From Nitrospira sp. (GTDB lineage Bacteria > Nitrospirota > Nitrospiria > Nitrospirales > Nitrospiraceae): a stretch of 64,000 nt of DNA. The position numbers and the translations under genes were made by a program. Shown here piece by piece: positions 52,601-59,767 of this stretch; position 1 is the first letter of the stretch; each line of letters starts with the position of its first letter. The DNA lies in assembly GCA_024760525.1 (NCBI GenBank), contig CP060499.1, forward strand, positions 4,113,501 through 4,177,500, in the 5' to 3' direction. The notes beneath the pieces are model-generated. The model had not been told where the DNA came from, did no database searches, and worked only from the letters and a program-made list of their open reading frames with translations.

Positions 52601-53013
52601 AATCGACGCTCTCGCATGAGGACATTCTGGCGAAGTGTACACCTCTTTGGGAGAAGTTGAGGAGAGAGATTCCTTTCGAAGCCATCGACCCCTTGATGCA
52701 TTTGTGGAATGCTGGTCTGTCACTAGATATGAAGCTTCCCATAAAGGGCCTTCTAGAATTAGCCGCGGACTTTCGGGACATGGTGCTATCTTTGCTGGAA
52801 TTGGGTTTGGTCAATCGAGAAAGGCTCATCACCATCTTTGAGCGTTCGGCTTCATTTCAGAAAAACAGACGGACTATGTTCCTCATCGAACTTCTCGGTG
52901 AACTTGGTACGTTATCGGGCATAAAAGCGTTGGAGACATTGGCCGAAACGCCGGACTACGGCCAGACCTCTGTTGAAGCCATCCGTTCCATCAGAAGACG
53001 GAGCGGAGAATGA
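49627..53013 (+). CDS. NERD nuclease-STAND NTPase fusion with helical-repeat C-terminus (putative defence protein)
   Basis: This 1128-residue protein combines three parts. Residues about 10-110 match a NERD/PD-(D/E)xK nuclease core: QIDFLIVTERCAGLIELKAF gives Asp52 and the ExK pair Glu65-Lys67. Residues about 240-480 form a P-loop NTPase with Walker A IIGPSGTGKTELLL (about 264-272) and Walker B TVLVVDAFNECP (Asp336), followed by an arginine-rich helical region, as in STAND ATPases. Residues 500-1128 are helical throughout and look like HEAT- or TPR-type repeats, ending FLIELLGELGTLSGIKALET. This effector-NTPase-sensor order is that of Avs-type antiviral STANDs. I do not know a named system with this exact makeup. 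The gene is AT-richer than its surroundings. Confidence 0.82.
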   Translation: MTAAIDVHIGSPLEHQSERSFLHQLCDDLRQANCNAIVLANFYPPTYPRQIDFLIVTERCAGLIELKAFSQPVEGGINGEWSLVLPDRSRKKLNLPNPHEQVVQCKFALSDEVRKHSGKDPDQWLIPGNNPFYKAIEGMVCIYPEILIGSTVTQGDFRAKVVGYQDCLNILSVTGSRSPNWNRKQWQALVMHLGLAKLEEDSQLRDATDEDALASVTSYVERFYDFWRPRMGKLVPLTLRGADRTYKTSDMLGIISDGKHYQIIGPSGTGKTELLLHAALHSLANGIVTIFVQVKNYDDELSYLLDVSVSYLHPGSFTDLLKRCKALNKRTVLVVDAFNECPGDKKDRFLQELQSLILKEPLPVIITAQGLLDLPQHLKGETLAFADLSLEDKKAVFQVRAGHFGGDMANLVQPFKTPLELSLAGQCVSESVADVTQMTKVDLLETYTRRLTGRTGDPLKVRELFMKIAEAMGIRLTSSLPLREIEQLALTIFDHHTSAIDLLTRALRSNLIEVHYNRGSFRHEQFQLYFEAEAFLRQNCERQVLASNLVRPRNRHLSDMVIPMITDEAALRDVLIALEDVEIIAACSQGSLGPLAKHVSRSDAVQALHICYVNAGEFALRIGDQAVGHPFVDSLVSGEGVLSLKSYEKALLHVAGSLVYEDVFFDEVLSLIRKTDNRIEQILKEWPPEHRKLARGGLFADLYVFEKLGEGLWPTSFITTACHNAFRSQAKPPVLSKVALLLDGSRTPTSGELYLCALLLRRHQDGPPSNLPRLLRLSWGTGLYHLRLETLQLVQGYAHAVTGPLRDEIVEVLSGFETNNLFLNTQLVETSMAYDLIEPVIDATGASMEIDEIIRADDTPETREWAYSAINKQFEDVFQGAYWTAIRELSKEDLVTLYTRGSLGATSYGFFCDYVLEELLQLRDIRALPAFERWAAEIDVESSNTRETARAYALAQAGCAMFRPFPAQLTNLDSDAKRAWQLYGEILFWGNKSTLSHEDILAKCTPLWEKLRREIPFEAIDPLMHLWNAGLSLDMKLPIKGLLELAADFRDMVLSLLELGLVNRERLITIFERSASFQKNRRTMFLIELLGELGTLSGIKALETLAETPDYGQTSVEAIRSIRRRSGE

Positions 53014-53031
53014 GTGTATAGAAAACCAAAC

Positions 53032-53148
53032 TTACGTGGCGATCAGCACAAGGATGGTCGACTTCGCATCCGGCTCATCGACCTCTTTCAATCCCTGCTC
53101 CACCGCACGTTTCAGAGAGAGGTATGAAAACTCGATTCGATCCGTGGG
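53032..53148 (-). pseudogene. Orphan coding-like tail after the PIN gene
   Basis: Directly after the PIN-like gene's stop codon (53149-53151) the same reading frame continues for 38 codons to a second stop. It encodes SYLSLKRAVEQGLKEVDEPD and ends ILVLIAT. No start codon or ribosome site precedes it. The residue choice and codon pattern look like real protein, so it may be the severed 3' end of another gene. I cannot identify the parent, and read-through of the PIN stop is a less likely alternative. Confidence 0.35.
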
Positions 53149-53598
53149 TTATCGGAACAGCATCGAGACTGAACCATTTCGTGCCACCCTGGCGATGAAC
53201 GGCTTCTTGTGTTTGCGGAGAAACTTGGCGATGGCCGGCAAGGCCTTCACGAAGATCTGTGCCATCTCTTCTCCTTGAAGATCGCCCGCAGTCAAAATGA
53301 AGGCGCCGACGCCCGCGTTCATCAGCGCCTCTCGTTCGAGATTTCTGTATCTGATGCGGTGGTCTTTGGTCAGAACAATCCAGCCGTTCCGTCCGACTCG
53401 GGTTAACCAGTCCTCATCCTTGGCATTAGGTGGGAAGTAATCGTCGTGAATGTGAACGATGGCGCCTGCCTGGCGGAGTGCGGTAGCAATGCGTATCTTC
53501 CCAAGGGAGCGGTCGAGGAAAAAGACAGGAGGTTCAGGCTGCTTCGAGGGTGAGTTCACATCTGATGGCTTCTTCGATTTCGGCCCGCTGACGTCCAT
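53149..53598 (-). CDS. PIN-like domain protein (VapC-type toxin candidate)
   Basis: I take MDVSGPKSKKP at 53598 as the start (149 residues); an ATG at 53616 is possible. VFFLDRSLGKIRIATALRQA holds the first conserved Asp, DDYFPPNAKDEDWLTRVG the following acidic residues, and WIVLTKDHRIRYRNLERE the Asp typical of PIN-like nucleases (DUF5615/VapC45-like pattern). FVKALPAIAKFLRKHKKPFI closes the fold. The start overlaps the 3' end of the DUF433 gene by about 65 bases, the usual antitoxin-then-toxin layout. Toxin activity is inferred from the pair. Confidence 0.75.
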   Translation of the reverse strand: MDVSGPKSKKPSDVNSPSKQPEPPVFFLDRSLGKIRIATALRQAGAIVHIHDDYFPPNAKDEDWLTRVGRNGWIVLTKDHRIRYRNLEREALMNAGVGAFILTAGDLQGEEMAQIFVKALPAIAKFLRKHKKPFIARVARNGSVSMLFR

Positions 53599-54256
53599 AA
53601 TCCTCTGCGAGCGCATCCATTGATTCGCCTGCTTTATATCGTTCCGCGATCACCGCGGTCGGAATACCAGTCCCAACCAGGACCGGCCGGCCAAAGGACA
53701 CCAGCGGGTCAATGACGACGGCTCTCGGTTCCTCTTGCAGATCCCGTTTCCGGGTGAACGGATACAGCCGGACAGGAATACCTTGGAGGTCTCGCTCAAT
53801 TCGATGGAGGTGCGCTTCAAGCACTGCTTGGATCGCTAATTGCCCCTCCTCTGAGATGTTGATGAGCTGGCTGAATTTCTTGATGAATAAATTCAACCCG
53901 TCTGTGACAAACTCCTGATCGGCCAACGGGTGACGCGAAGGAAACTGTTTGGTGAGATAGTTGACCGCCGTTCTGACCTTCTCCAGCGGGATATCGTATT
54001 TGCGACGGATGGCATCCAATACATGAATTTCGATCAGGTTCATGAATGAAAGCAGCTTCACCGGAGAATGGGGAGGGTGGATGATGGGCCTTGAGAAACG
54101 CACACCGGCGTCGCTACGGTAATGTCGGCCGGACACCCAGTCTCGAATCGTAGTACGCGGGATGCGCAAGTAGTGGGCAGCTTCGGTTATGCCATAGGTG
54201 GCGACTTCGCGGACATCATGAGACTTGGAAAAGGCTGAAGACCTCTTAGTGACCAT
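53534..54256 (-). CDS. HTH plus DUF433 protein (antitoxin candidate)
   Basis: The 240-residue protein begins with a MerR-like or excisionase-like helix-turn-helix (YGITEAAHYLRIPRTTIRDW at about 21-40). A helical middle with LLSFMNLIEIHVLDAIRRKY follows. The C-terminus (about 180-238) is a DUF433 domain: FGRPVLVGTGIPTAVIAERY and the region around AEDYGRQRAEIEEAI. DUF433 proteins pair with PIN-like toxins in many genomes. Overlap with the downstream PIN gene implies coupled translation, and the HTH suggests that the protein represses its own promoter in 54257-54349. Confidence 0.8.
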   Translation of the reverse strand: MVTKRSSAFSKSHDVREVATYGITEAAHYLRIPRTTIRDWVSGRHYRSDAGVRFSRPIIHPPHSPVKLLSFMNLIEIHVLDAIRRKYDIPLEKVRTAVNYLTKQFPSRHPLADQEFVTDGLNLFIKKFSQLINISEEGQLAIQAVLEAHLHRIERDLQGIPVRLYPFTRKRDLQEEPRAVVIDPLVSFGRPVLVGTGIPTAVIAERYKAGESMDALAEDYGRQRAEIEEAIRCELTLEAA

Positions 54257-54349
54257 TAAGCAAGCTTATAACCTCCAACGAACCACGGGTCAAGAGAAGA
54301 AGCCCGAGCATCGCTTTTGAGCAGGCTCATATGACATAAGTAAGCAGCC

Positions 54350-55045
54350 ATGCAAAAACGCCTCTCTGGTCCAACTCGGCAAGCCATCGCCAATGTATTT
54401 GATCGCCTCGATTACAAACGGCTGGAGTCCGTCTACTGTTATGAAGGCGGCGATGAGTTCTGGCGCACCAAGCGAGCGCCATGCCGGCGACTGGGAACTA
54501 CTGTGGCCGAAGCTCTCGTACGGAGGTTACCGTGTGATGGGAGAAGTCTTTATGTCGGCGCCGGAGTGTCGGAGCTTCCGGCACTGCTTGCCGAAGCGAT
54601 CGGCCGCCAACGCAAGGTGGAGCCGTATAACCTCCGGCGATCGGAGGTAACGGTGCTCAATCGTGCGTGTCGCAGCTTACCGGTTCGTTTCCACGCTCTC
54701 GATGCGTCCCGGGCACAAGGTCGATTCAACCACATCTGGATCGTCAGCGTGCTCAACGATCCGGAGCGGTTTCCGCATCTCTCCACACTGTCATATGGTC
54801 GCGCTGATCCGGTCACCTTCCAGCATGTGTCCTATCAGAAAGAGCGGCGGATCGTCCAAGCGATCGTGAACCGCTGCATGTCAAAATTAGATGTGCCGGG
54901 CCTGGTGACTACATCCACGGAGGAAGTGGTGTGGATTGCGGACTGGTGCCATCGACACCACGTGCCCTATCGTGTGGAGCGGAGGCACTATCCCACGGCG
55001 CTCGTGGGCGATCCGATCTGTTTCATCAAAGTAGGAAAGGAGTGA
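54350..55045 (+). CDS. Hypothetical protein with methyltransferase-like glycine loop
   Basis: The 231-residue protein contains SLYVGAGVSELPALLAEAIG at about residues 66-85, resembling the SAM-binding loop of class I methyltransferases, then a possible acidic strand end EPYNLRRSEV and FNHIWIVSVLND. The first 40 residues and the end (HYPTALVGDPICFIKVGKE) match nothing I know. There is no signal peptide. A SAM-dependent role is only a suggestion. It sits alone between the toxin-antitoxin pair and the carbonic anhydrase, converging with the latter. Confidence 0.6.
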   Translation: MQKRLSGPTRQAIANVFDRLDYKRLESVYCYEGGDEFWRTKRAPCRRLGTTVAEALVRRLPCDGRSLYVGAGVSELPALLAEAIGRQRKVEPYNLRRSEVTVLNRACRSLPVRFHALDASRAQGRFNHIWIVSVLNDPERFPHLSTLSYGRADPVTFQHVSYQKERRIVQAIVNRCMSKLDVPGLVTTSTEEVVWIADWCHRHHVPYRVERRHYPTALVGDPICFIKVGKE

Positions 55046-55066
55046 TTGGTACCTGCCTGATCGGTG

Positions 55067-55603
55067 TCACAGTTCAAACCCGGTTTTCTTCCCCGTATCG
55101 TCCATATACTGCCTCGCATACTTCACATAATTGTCCGCCGATTCCCTGATCCAGGCCAGCTCCTTCTCCGTGACCGGTCGTTTGACCTTCGCCGGGGCGC
55201 CAAGGATCAGACTCTTCGGCGGAACGATCGTACCCTCCACAACGAGTGCGCCGGCTCCTACCACCGAATCCTCCCCGATCACCGCGCCGTCCATGATGAT
55301 CGCGCCCATTCCCACCAACACACGATCGTGAATCGTGCAACCGTGCAGTACGACGTGATGGCCGATCGTGACCGCATTCCCGATCACTAGGGGGTGAGTG
55401 TCATGAGTGACATGCAACATACACAGGTCTTGCACGTTGGTCCGATCTCCGATCCGGATGTAATTCACATCACCCCGAATGACCGCGTTGAACCACACAC
55501 TACAGTCCTCGCCCATGACGACATCGCCAATGACGGCGGCGGTGGTTTCAACAAAGCAAGACTTCGGGACTGTCGGCTTGATGCCCTGAAAGGTGCGAAT
55601 CAT
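55067..55603 (-). CDS. Gamma-carbonic anhydrase-like protein
   Basis: From the ATG at 55603 (MIRTFQGIKPTVPKSCFVE, 178 residues); the longer frame runs into the rimO gene and is rejected. It is a left-handed beta-helix of hexapeptide repeats. The zinc histidines are present in LHVTHDTHPLVIG and TIGHHVVLHGCTI, and NAVIRGDVNYIRIGDRTNVQ is a family signature. It is probably a trimeric carbonic anhydrase (YrdA/PaaY type). Catalytic activity varies in this group, so the function is probable, not certain. Confidence 0.88.
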   Translation of the reverse strand: MIRTFQGIKPTVPKSCFVETTAAVIGDVVMGEDCSVWFNAVIRGDVNYIRIGDRTNVQDLCMLHVTHDTHPLVIGNAVTIGHHVVLHGCTIHDRVLVGMGAIIMDGAVIGEDSVVGAGALVVEGTIVPPKSLILGAPAKVKRPVTEKELAWIRESADNYVKYARQYMDDTGKKTGFEL

Positions 55604-55648
55604 GTGGAACACTCTAGGGGAATTGATGCAGATCCCGCAAGGGTCTGA

Positions 55649-55678
55649 TTGACAGGCTTTTCGACCCTCCCGTAGACT
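55649..55678 (+). promoter_or_regulatory. Promoter of rimO, leaderless
   Basis: TTGACA (55649-55654) and TAGACT (55673-55678) are 18 bases apart. Transcription should begin near 55685, the A of the ATG. No Shine-Dalgarno sequence is available. Confidence 0.6.
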
Positions 55679-55684
55679 GCCTGC

Positions 55685-57145
55685 ATGTCCCAGCCCCTGA
55701 TTGTTCCACAACGTTCTAAATCGGCCCCACCAGTTGGTGTGAACGGCCCAATGACCACGATTGGGTTCGTGAATCTTGGTTGTTCCAAAAATCAGGTCGA
55801 CTCGGAAATTATGCTTGGCACACTTGTATCCGAAGGCTTTCAGTTGACTGGTGATCCCCAAAAAGCCGAGGTGGTCATCGTGAATACCTGCGGTTTCATC
55901 GAAGAAGCCAAGCAGGAATCGATCAACACAATCCTGGAACACGGTCACCTGAAGAAAACAGGAACGTGCCGTGTCTTGATCGCAGCCGGCTGCCTGGCGC
56001 AGCGGTATCAGGGAGACTTACTGAAGGAACTGCCGGAACTGGATGCGGTAGTCGGCACCGGCGAGTTCGGCAAGATCGCGGAGATTTGCCGAGACTTGTT
56101 GGCTCCGAAAAAGCGGCATCGGCGACTCTGGATCAGCCAACCCCCATATCTCTATGACGAACTGGCCCCTCGTCTCAGGCTGGGTCAACAGCACAGCGCC
56201 TATGTGAAAATCGCCGAAGGTTGTAACCGGAATTGTACCTTCTGCGCCATCCCGCTGATGCGCGGCAAGCAACGCAGCCGGCCGGTGGAATCCATTGTCG
56301 CGGAAGCTCGGAAACTCGCGGAAGAAGGGGTGAAAGAAATCAACCTCATCTCGCAAGACACGGTCAACTATGGTGTCGATCTGGGACTTCGCCAAGGCTT
56401 AGTCCAACTGTTCCGTGAATTGGTGAAGGTTGAAGGCCTCCGGTGGATCCGGCCGTTCTACCTTTACCCGCAGCAGGTGACAGATGACCTGCTGGATCTC
56501 TATGCCGGGGAAGAAAAGATCACGAAATACATCGACATGCCGCTTCAGCACATCAATGACCGCATGCTCAAACGCATGCATCGGCTGGGTGATCGCGCTG
56601 CGATTGAATCTCTAGTCGATCGCATACGGAAGCGCATTCCCGGTGTGACCTTTCGGACGGCCTTCATCGTCGGCTTCCCGGGAGAAAGCGAGGCGGCCTT
56701 CACCGAACTGCGCAATTATGTGGAGCAGGCCGAGTTTGACCGGGTCGCGGTGTTTCTCTACTCGGACGAGGAGAGGACCCCGGCAGCCGACTTGGACGAA
56801 AAGGTCGAGCGGGAAATTATGGATGAGCGCCGTAATACCCTCCTTTCGATACACGAATCGATCGCGACCGCCAAAGGACGGGCCAAGGTCGGCTCGATCC
56901 TCGACGTGCTTGTCGATGGGCGATCTGAGGAAACGGATGGGGTGCTGGAGGGCCGCCACGCAGGTCTCGCCCCTGAAATAGACGGCGTCGTCTATATCGA
57001 CGAAGGTGCGGCCGATCGTCACACGCAGCGCCCGACACGTCAAAGGGTCGACGATCCAGCGCCCGGCGAATTCTGCAAGGTCCAGATCACGGATGCGGCG
57101 GGGTTTGACCTTGTCGGACACATCGTCACGAATCCAGTCCTCTGA
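55685..57145 (+). CDS. rimO: Ribosomal protein S12 methylthiotransferase RimO
   Basis: The 486-residue protein has the N-terminal MTTase domain (GFVNLGCSKNQVDSEIMLGT, cysteines of the second cluster), the radical-SAM motif CNRNCTFCAIPLMRGKQRSR, and the TRAM domain near the C-terminus. It methylthiolates Asp88 of S12. PRQ-type TRAM context and length favour RimO over MiaB. The promoter spacing supports the ATG at 55685; an ATG at 55751 would give the usual family start and cannot be excluded. It is divergent from the carbonic anhydrase gene. Confidence 0.94.
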   Translation: MSQPLIVPQRSKSAPPVGVNGPMTTIGFVNLGCSKNQVDSEIMLGTLVSEGFQLTGDPQKAEVVIVNTCGFIEEAKQESINTILEHGHLKKTGTCRVLIAAGCLAQRYQGDLLKELPELDAVVGTGEFGKIAEICRDLLAPKKRHRRLWISQPPYLYDELAPRLRLGQQHSAYVKIAEGCNRNCTFCAIPLMRGKQRSRPVESIVAEARKLAEEGVKEINLISQDTVNYGVDLGLRQGLVQLFRELVKVEGLRWIRPFYLYPQQVTDDLLDLYAGEEKITKYIDMPLQHINDRMLKRMHRLGDRAAIESLVDRIRKRIPGVTFRTAFIVGFPGESEAAFTELRNYVEQAEFDRVAVFLYSDEERTPAADLDEKVEREIMDERRNTLLSIHESIATAKGRAKVGSILDVLVDGRSEETDGVLEGRHAGLAPEIDGVVYIDEGAADRHTQRPTRQRVDDPAPGEFCKVQITDAAGFDLVGHIVTNPVL

Positions 57146-57203
57146 TTCTTATTTTCCCCCGCTCTGCTACACTCATACGTGTCATTTCTTGGAGTGAAAA
57201 CCG

Positions 57204-58070
57204 ATGACAGCGCCGAGAAAAGATTCCATCATCCTGCTGATCCGTTGCAAGGATCGTAAAGGCATCGTCGCGCGAGTGTCGGGGTTCATTCACGATTTCG
57301 GCGGCAACATTCTCGACTCGGACCATCACACAGACGAAGAGACGAACGATTTTCTGATGCGGATGGAGTTTGCGACGGAAGGATTCCAAATTCCCGTGGG
57401 CGACATTCCAGCGGCCTTTGAGCCGATCGCAACAGTGTACGAGATGTACTACGAGGTGCATCCGTCCAGCCGACGAACCCGGGTCGGCATGTTCGTGTCG
57501 AAGCAAGATCACTGTCTGGCGGACCTCCTCCAGCGGCACCGTCGAGACGAGCTGCATATCGATATTCCTGTCATCATTTCGAATCATGACACCTGTGCGA
57601 CCTGGGCCGATCTCTTCAAGATCCCGTTTGCCGTGTATCCCGTCACCAAGGAGACCAAGCCGCAGCAGGAACGGCAGGTCCTGGCGCTCCTACAGGAACA
57701 TGCCGTTGAGCTCGTCGTGATGGCTCGTTACATGCAAATCCTCAGTGCGGACTTTCTCACCCAGGTCGGTTGTCCGGTGATCAACATTCACCATTCCTTT
57801 CTGCCGGCCTTCATCGGGGCAAATCCTTATCGGCAAGCCTATGACCGTGGCGTGAAGATCATCGGAGCGACCGCGCATTATGCGACCCAGGACCTGGACG
57901 AAGGGCCGATCATCGAGCAAGACGTCATTCGCGTGGGACATCGGGATACGGTGGACGATCTCGTGCGGAAAGGACGCGACTTGGAGGAAATCGTGTTGGC
58001 TCGCGCCGTCCGGCGCCATATCGAGCGGCGTGTATTAGTCTATGGACGGAAGACCGTCGTGTTTGATTAG
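57204..58070 (+). CDS. purU: Formyltetrahydrofolate deformylase
   Basis: The 288-residue protein has an N-terminal ACT domain (SIILLIRCKDRKGIVARVSG) and a C-terminal formyltransferase fold. INIHHSFLPAFIGANPYRQA carries the catalytic His, and GATAHYATQDLDEGPIIEQD the catalytic Asp. It hydrolyses 10-formyl-THF to formate and THF, balancing one-carbon pools. A gcvP gene for glycine cleavage lies 5 kb away on the same strand but is not linked. A hairpin terminator follows at 58092-58129. Confidence 0.95.
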   Translation: MTAPRKDSIILLIRCKDRKGIVARVSGFIHDFGGNILDSDHHTDEETNDFLMRMEFATEGFQIPVGDIPAAFEPIATVYEMYYEVHPSSRRTRVGMFVSKQDHCLADLLQRHRRDELHIDIPVIISNHDTCATWADLFKIPFAVYPVTKETKPQQERQVLALLQEHAVELVVMARYMQILSADFLTQVGCPVINIHHSFLPAFIGANPYRQAYDRGVKIIGATAHYATQDLDEGPIIEQDVIRVGHRDTVDDLVRKGRDLEEIVLARAVRRHIERRVLVYGRKTVVFD

Positions 58071-58091
58071 GCCGTTCATCGGTTGGAAAGA

Positions 58092-58129
58092 GCGCACAAG
58101 GCAGCCGGTTGAATCCGGCTCCCTTGCGC
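58092..58129. terminator. Shared terminator between convergent purU and htrA genes
   Basis: GCGCA and AAGG on the left pair with CCTTGCGC on the right, and AGCCGG pairs with CCGGCT around a short loop, with single-base bulges. It sits 22 bases after purU and 22 bases after the stop of the protease gene, so it can end both transcripts. No clean T-run is present on the plus strand. Confidence 0.65.
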
Positions 58130-58151
58130 GTTCAGGCCTTAGGGACATGCG

Positions 58152-59636
58152 TTAGATTGTGGCGGATAGAAACAACGAGTTCCCACGGCGATTGATCAGG
58201 ATCAACACGGTTCCCCCTTTCTTCACATCCGAGGACACCTTCTCAAAATCCTTCACCGACTTGATTGGTTGCCGGTTAATCTCTCGAATGAGATCGCCCG
58301 GTAGGAGGCCGGCCCTTTCGGCTCCACTGCCCGGTTCCACCCTTGTCACTACAACACCCCGCTTCCCATTGAGCCCAAGGTCCCTGGCGATATCTTGATC
58401 GACGTCCTCGACCGCGAGACCGGACAAGGCGTAGTCAGCATTGGCTCTTTCCACCTTGGCGATCTTCGTTTCGTCCGGCTGTTCACCGACTTTGACCGTC
58501 ATCTCACGTTCGCGACCGTCGCGAATTACTTTCAGCGGCACTTTCGTGCCGACGGCAGTTCTGGTCACCAATCGCTGCAATGCGACGCCATCCTCCACGG
58601 GAGTGCCGTGGTATTCAACGATAACGTCGCCCTGTTTAAGTCCGGCCTGGTCAGCCGGGCTGTTCTCCTTCACGTCGCTGATTAAGGCTCCCTTAGAATC
58701 AGTGATGCCGAAGGACTTTGCCAGGTCGTGATTCAAATCTTGAAGACCGATCCCGAGAAAGCCTCGGACAACTTTGCCGGTTCTGACAAGACTCTCATAG
58801 ATCGGCTTGGCCATCGTCGTCGACACGGCGAACCCTACGCCTTGATAGCCGCCGGTCTGTGAAAAGATCGCCGTGTTAATGCCGACAAGTTCACCATTGG
58901 TATTCACCAGCGCACCACCCGAGTTGCCCGGGTTGATGGCGGCGTCCGTTTGAATAAAATCTTCATACTGAGTAATCCCCATATGTCCGCGTCCGACGGC
59001 GCTCACAATCCCAAGCGTCACCGTGGAATTCAACCCGAACGGATTGCCGACCGCAAGGACATACTCACCGACTTGCAGTTTGGAGGCATCTCCCCATCGT
59101 ACGCTGGGAAGATCGCTGGCATTGATCTTGACGACGGCAAGGTCAGTCTTCGGGTCAGTGCCCACGATCTTTCCCTTGAATTCTCGTTTGTCAGGAAGGG
59201 TCACGCTGACTTCTTGAGCATTGGCGATCACATGATTGTTCGTCAACACATATCCGTCTGAGGAAACGATTACGCCGGATCCCTGACTTCGTCGAGGTCC
59301 TCGAGGCTCCAAGGGGCTCTGTGGCCCCCGATGTCTGGGGTCGAACGGCTTTCCGAAGAACTCTTCCATTCGGTCGCGTAGTTCATCAGGGAGGGATGAT
59401 CCGTCCGAAACCTTTTCCGTCATGACCGTCGTGATATTGACGACCGCCGGAGTGGCTTGCTTTGCGACTTCCGTAAACCCGTTCGTGGGAGTTGTGATGG
59501 CCGCAGCCACTGGAGTTGAAGTGGGGACACTGGATGCGTGGGATGTACTGAGCGAGTGCCCTCCCCAAACCAAGACTCCACCCACGAGACCGATTCCGAT
59601 TGCGGAACCGATCTTACCAAGTAGACGTGATGACAT
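58152..59636 (-). CDS. degP: HtrA/DegP-type periplasmic serine protease
   Basis: The 494-residue protein begins with a signal anchor (SAIGIGLVGGVLVWGGHSLS). The trypsin-like domain has the triad His in VLTNNHVIANAQ, Asp in DPKTDLAVVKI and Ser in INPGNSGGALVN. Two PDZ domains follow at about 290-385 and 400-490. This is the Do family that degrades misfolded envelope proteins. It lies 131 bases after the kinase of a two-component pair on the same strand, so it is a likely member of that stress operon. Confidence 0.94.
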   Translation of the reverse strand: MSSRLLGKIGSAIGIGLVGGVLVWGGHSLSTSHASSVPTSTPVAAAITTPTNGFTEVAKQATPAVVNITTVMTEKVSDGSSLPDELRDRMEEFFGKPFDPRHRGPQSPLEPRGPRRSQGSGVIVSSDGYVLTNNHVIANAQEVSVTLPDKREFKGKIVGTDPKTDLAVVKINASDLPSVRWGDASKLQVGEYVLAVGNPFGLNSTVTLGIVSAVGRGHMGITQYEDFIQTDAAINPGNSGGALVNTNGELVGINTAIFSQTGGYQGVGFAVSTTMAKPIYESLVRTGKVVRGFLGIGLQDLNHDLAKSFGITDSKGALISDVKENSPADQAGLKQGDVIVEYHGTPVEDGVALQRLVTRTAVGTKVPLKVIRDGREREMTVKVGEQPDETKIAKVERANADYALSGLAVEDVDQDIARDLGLNGKRGVVVTRVEPGSGAERAGLLPGDLIREINRQPIKSVKDFEKVSSDVKKGGTVLILINRRGNSLFLSATI

Positions 59637-59767
59637 ACGTCCTCCTTTTTGTGCTGCTTGATGAGAACCAGCTCGCTGTGCTGCTTACCGCCGAGCGAAT
59701 CGTGAATGTGTACGAAGAAATCTAACAACCGGTGATGAGAGCGGGATTAGCCCAGTATTAGAGTTCG

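Noticed and set aside
55604..55948. N-terminal extension of the carbonic anhydrase
   Set aside because: The frame upstream of 55603 is antisense to rimO and lacks family similarity; the ATG at 55603 gives a normal-sized protein.
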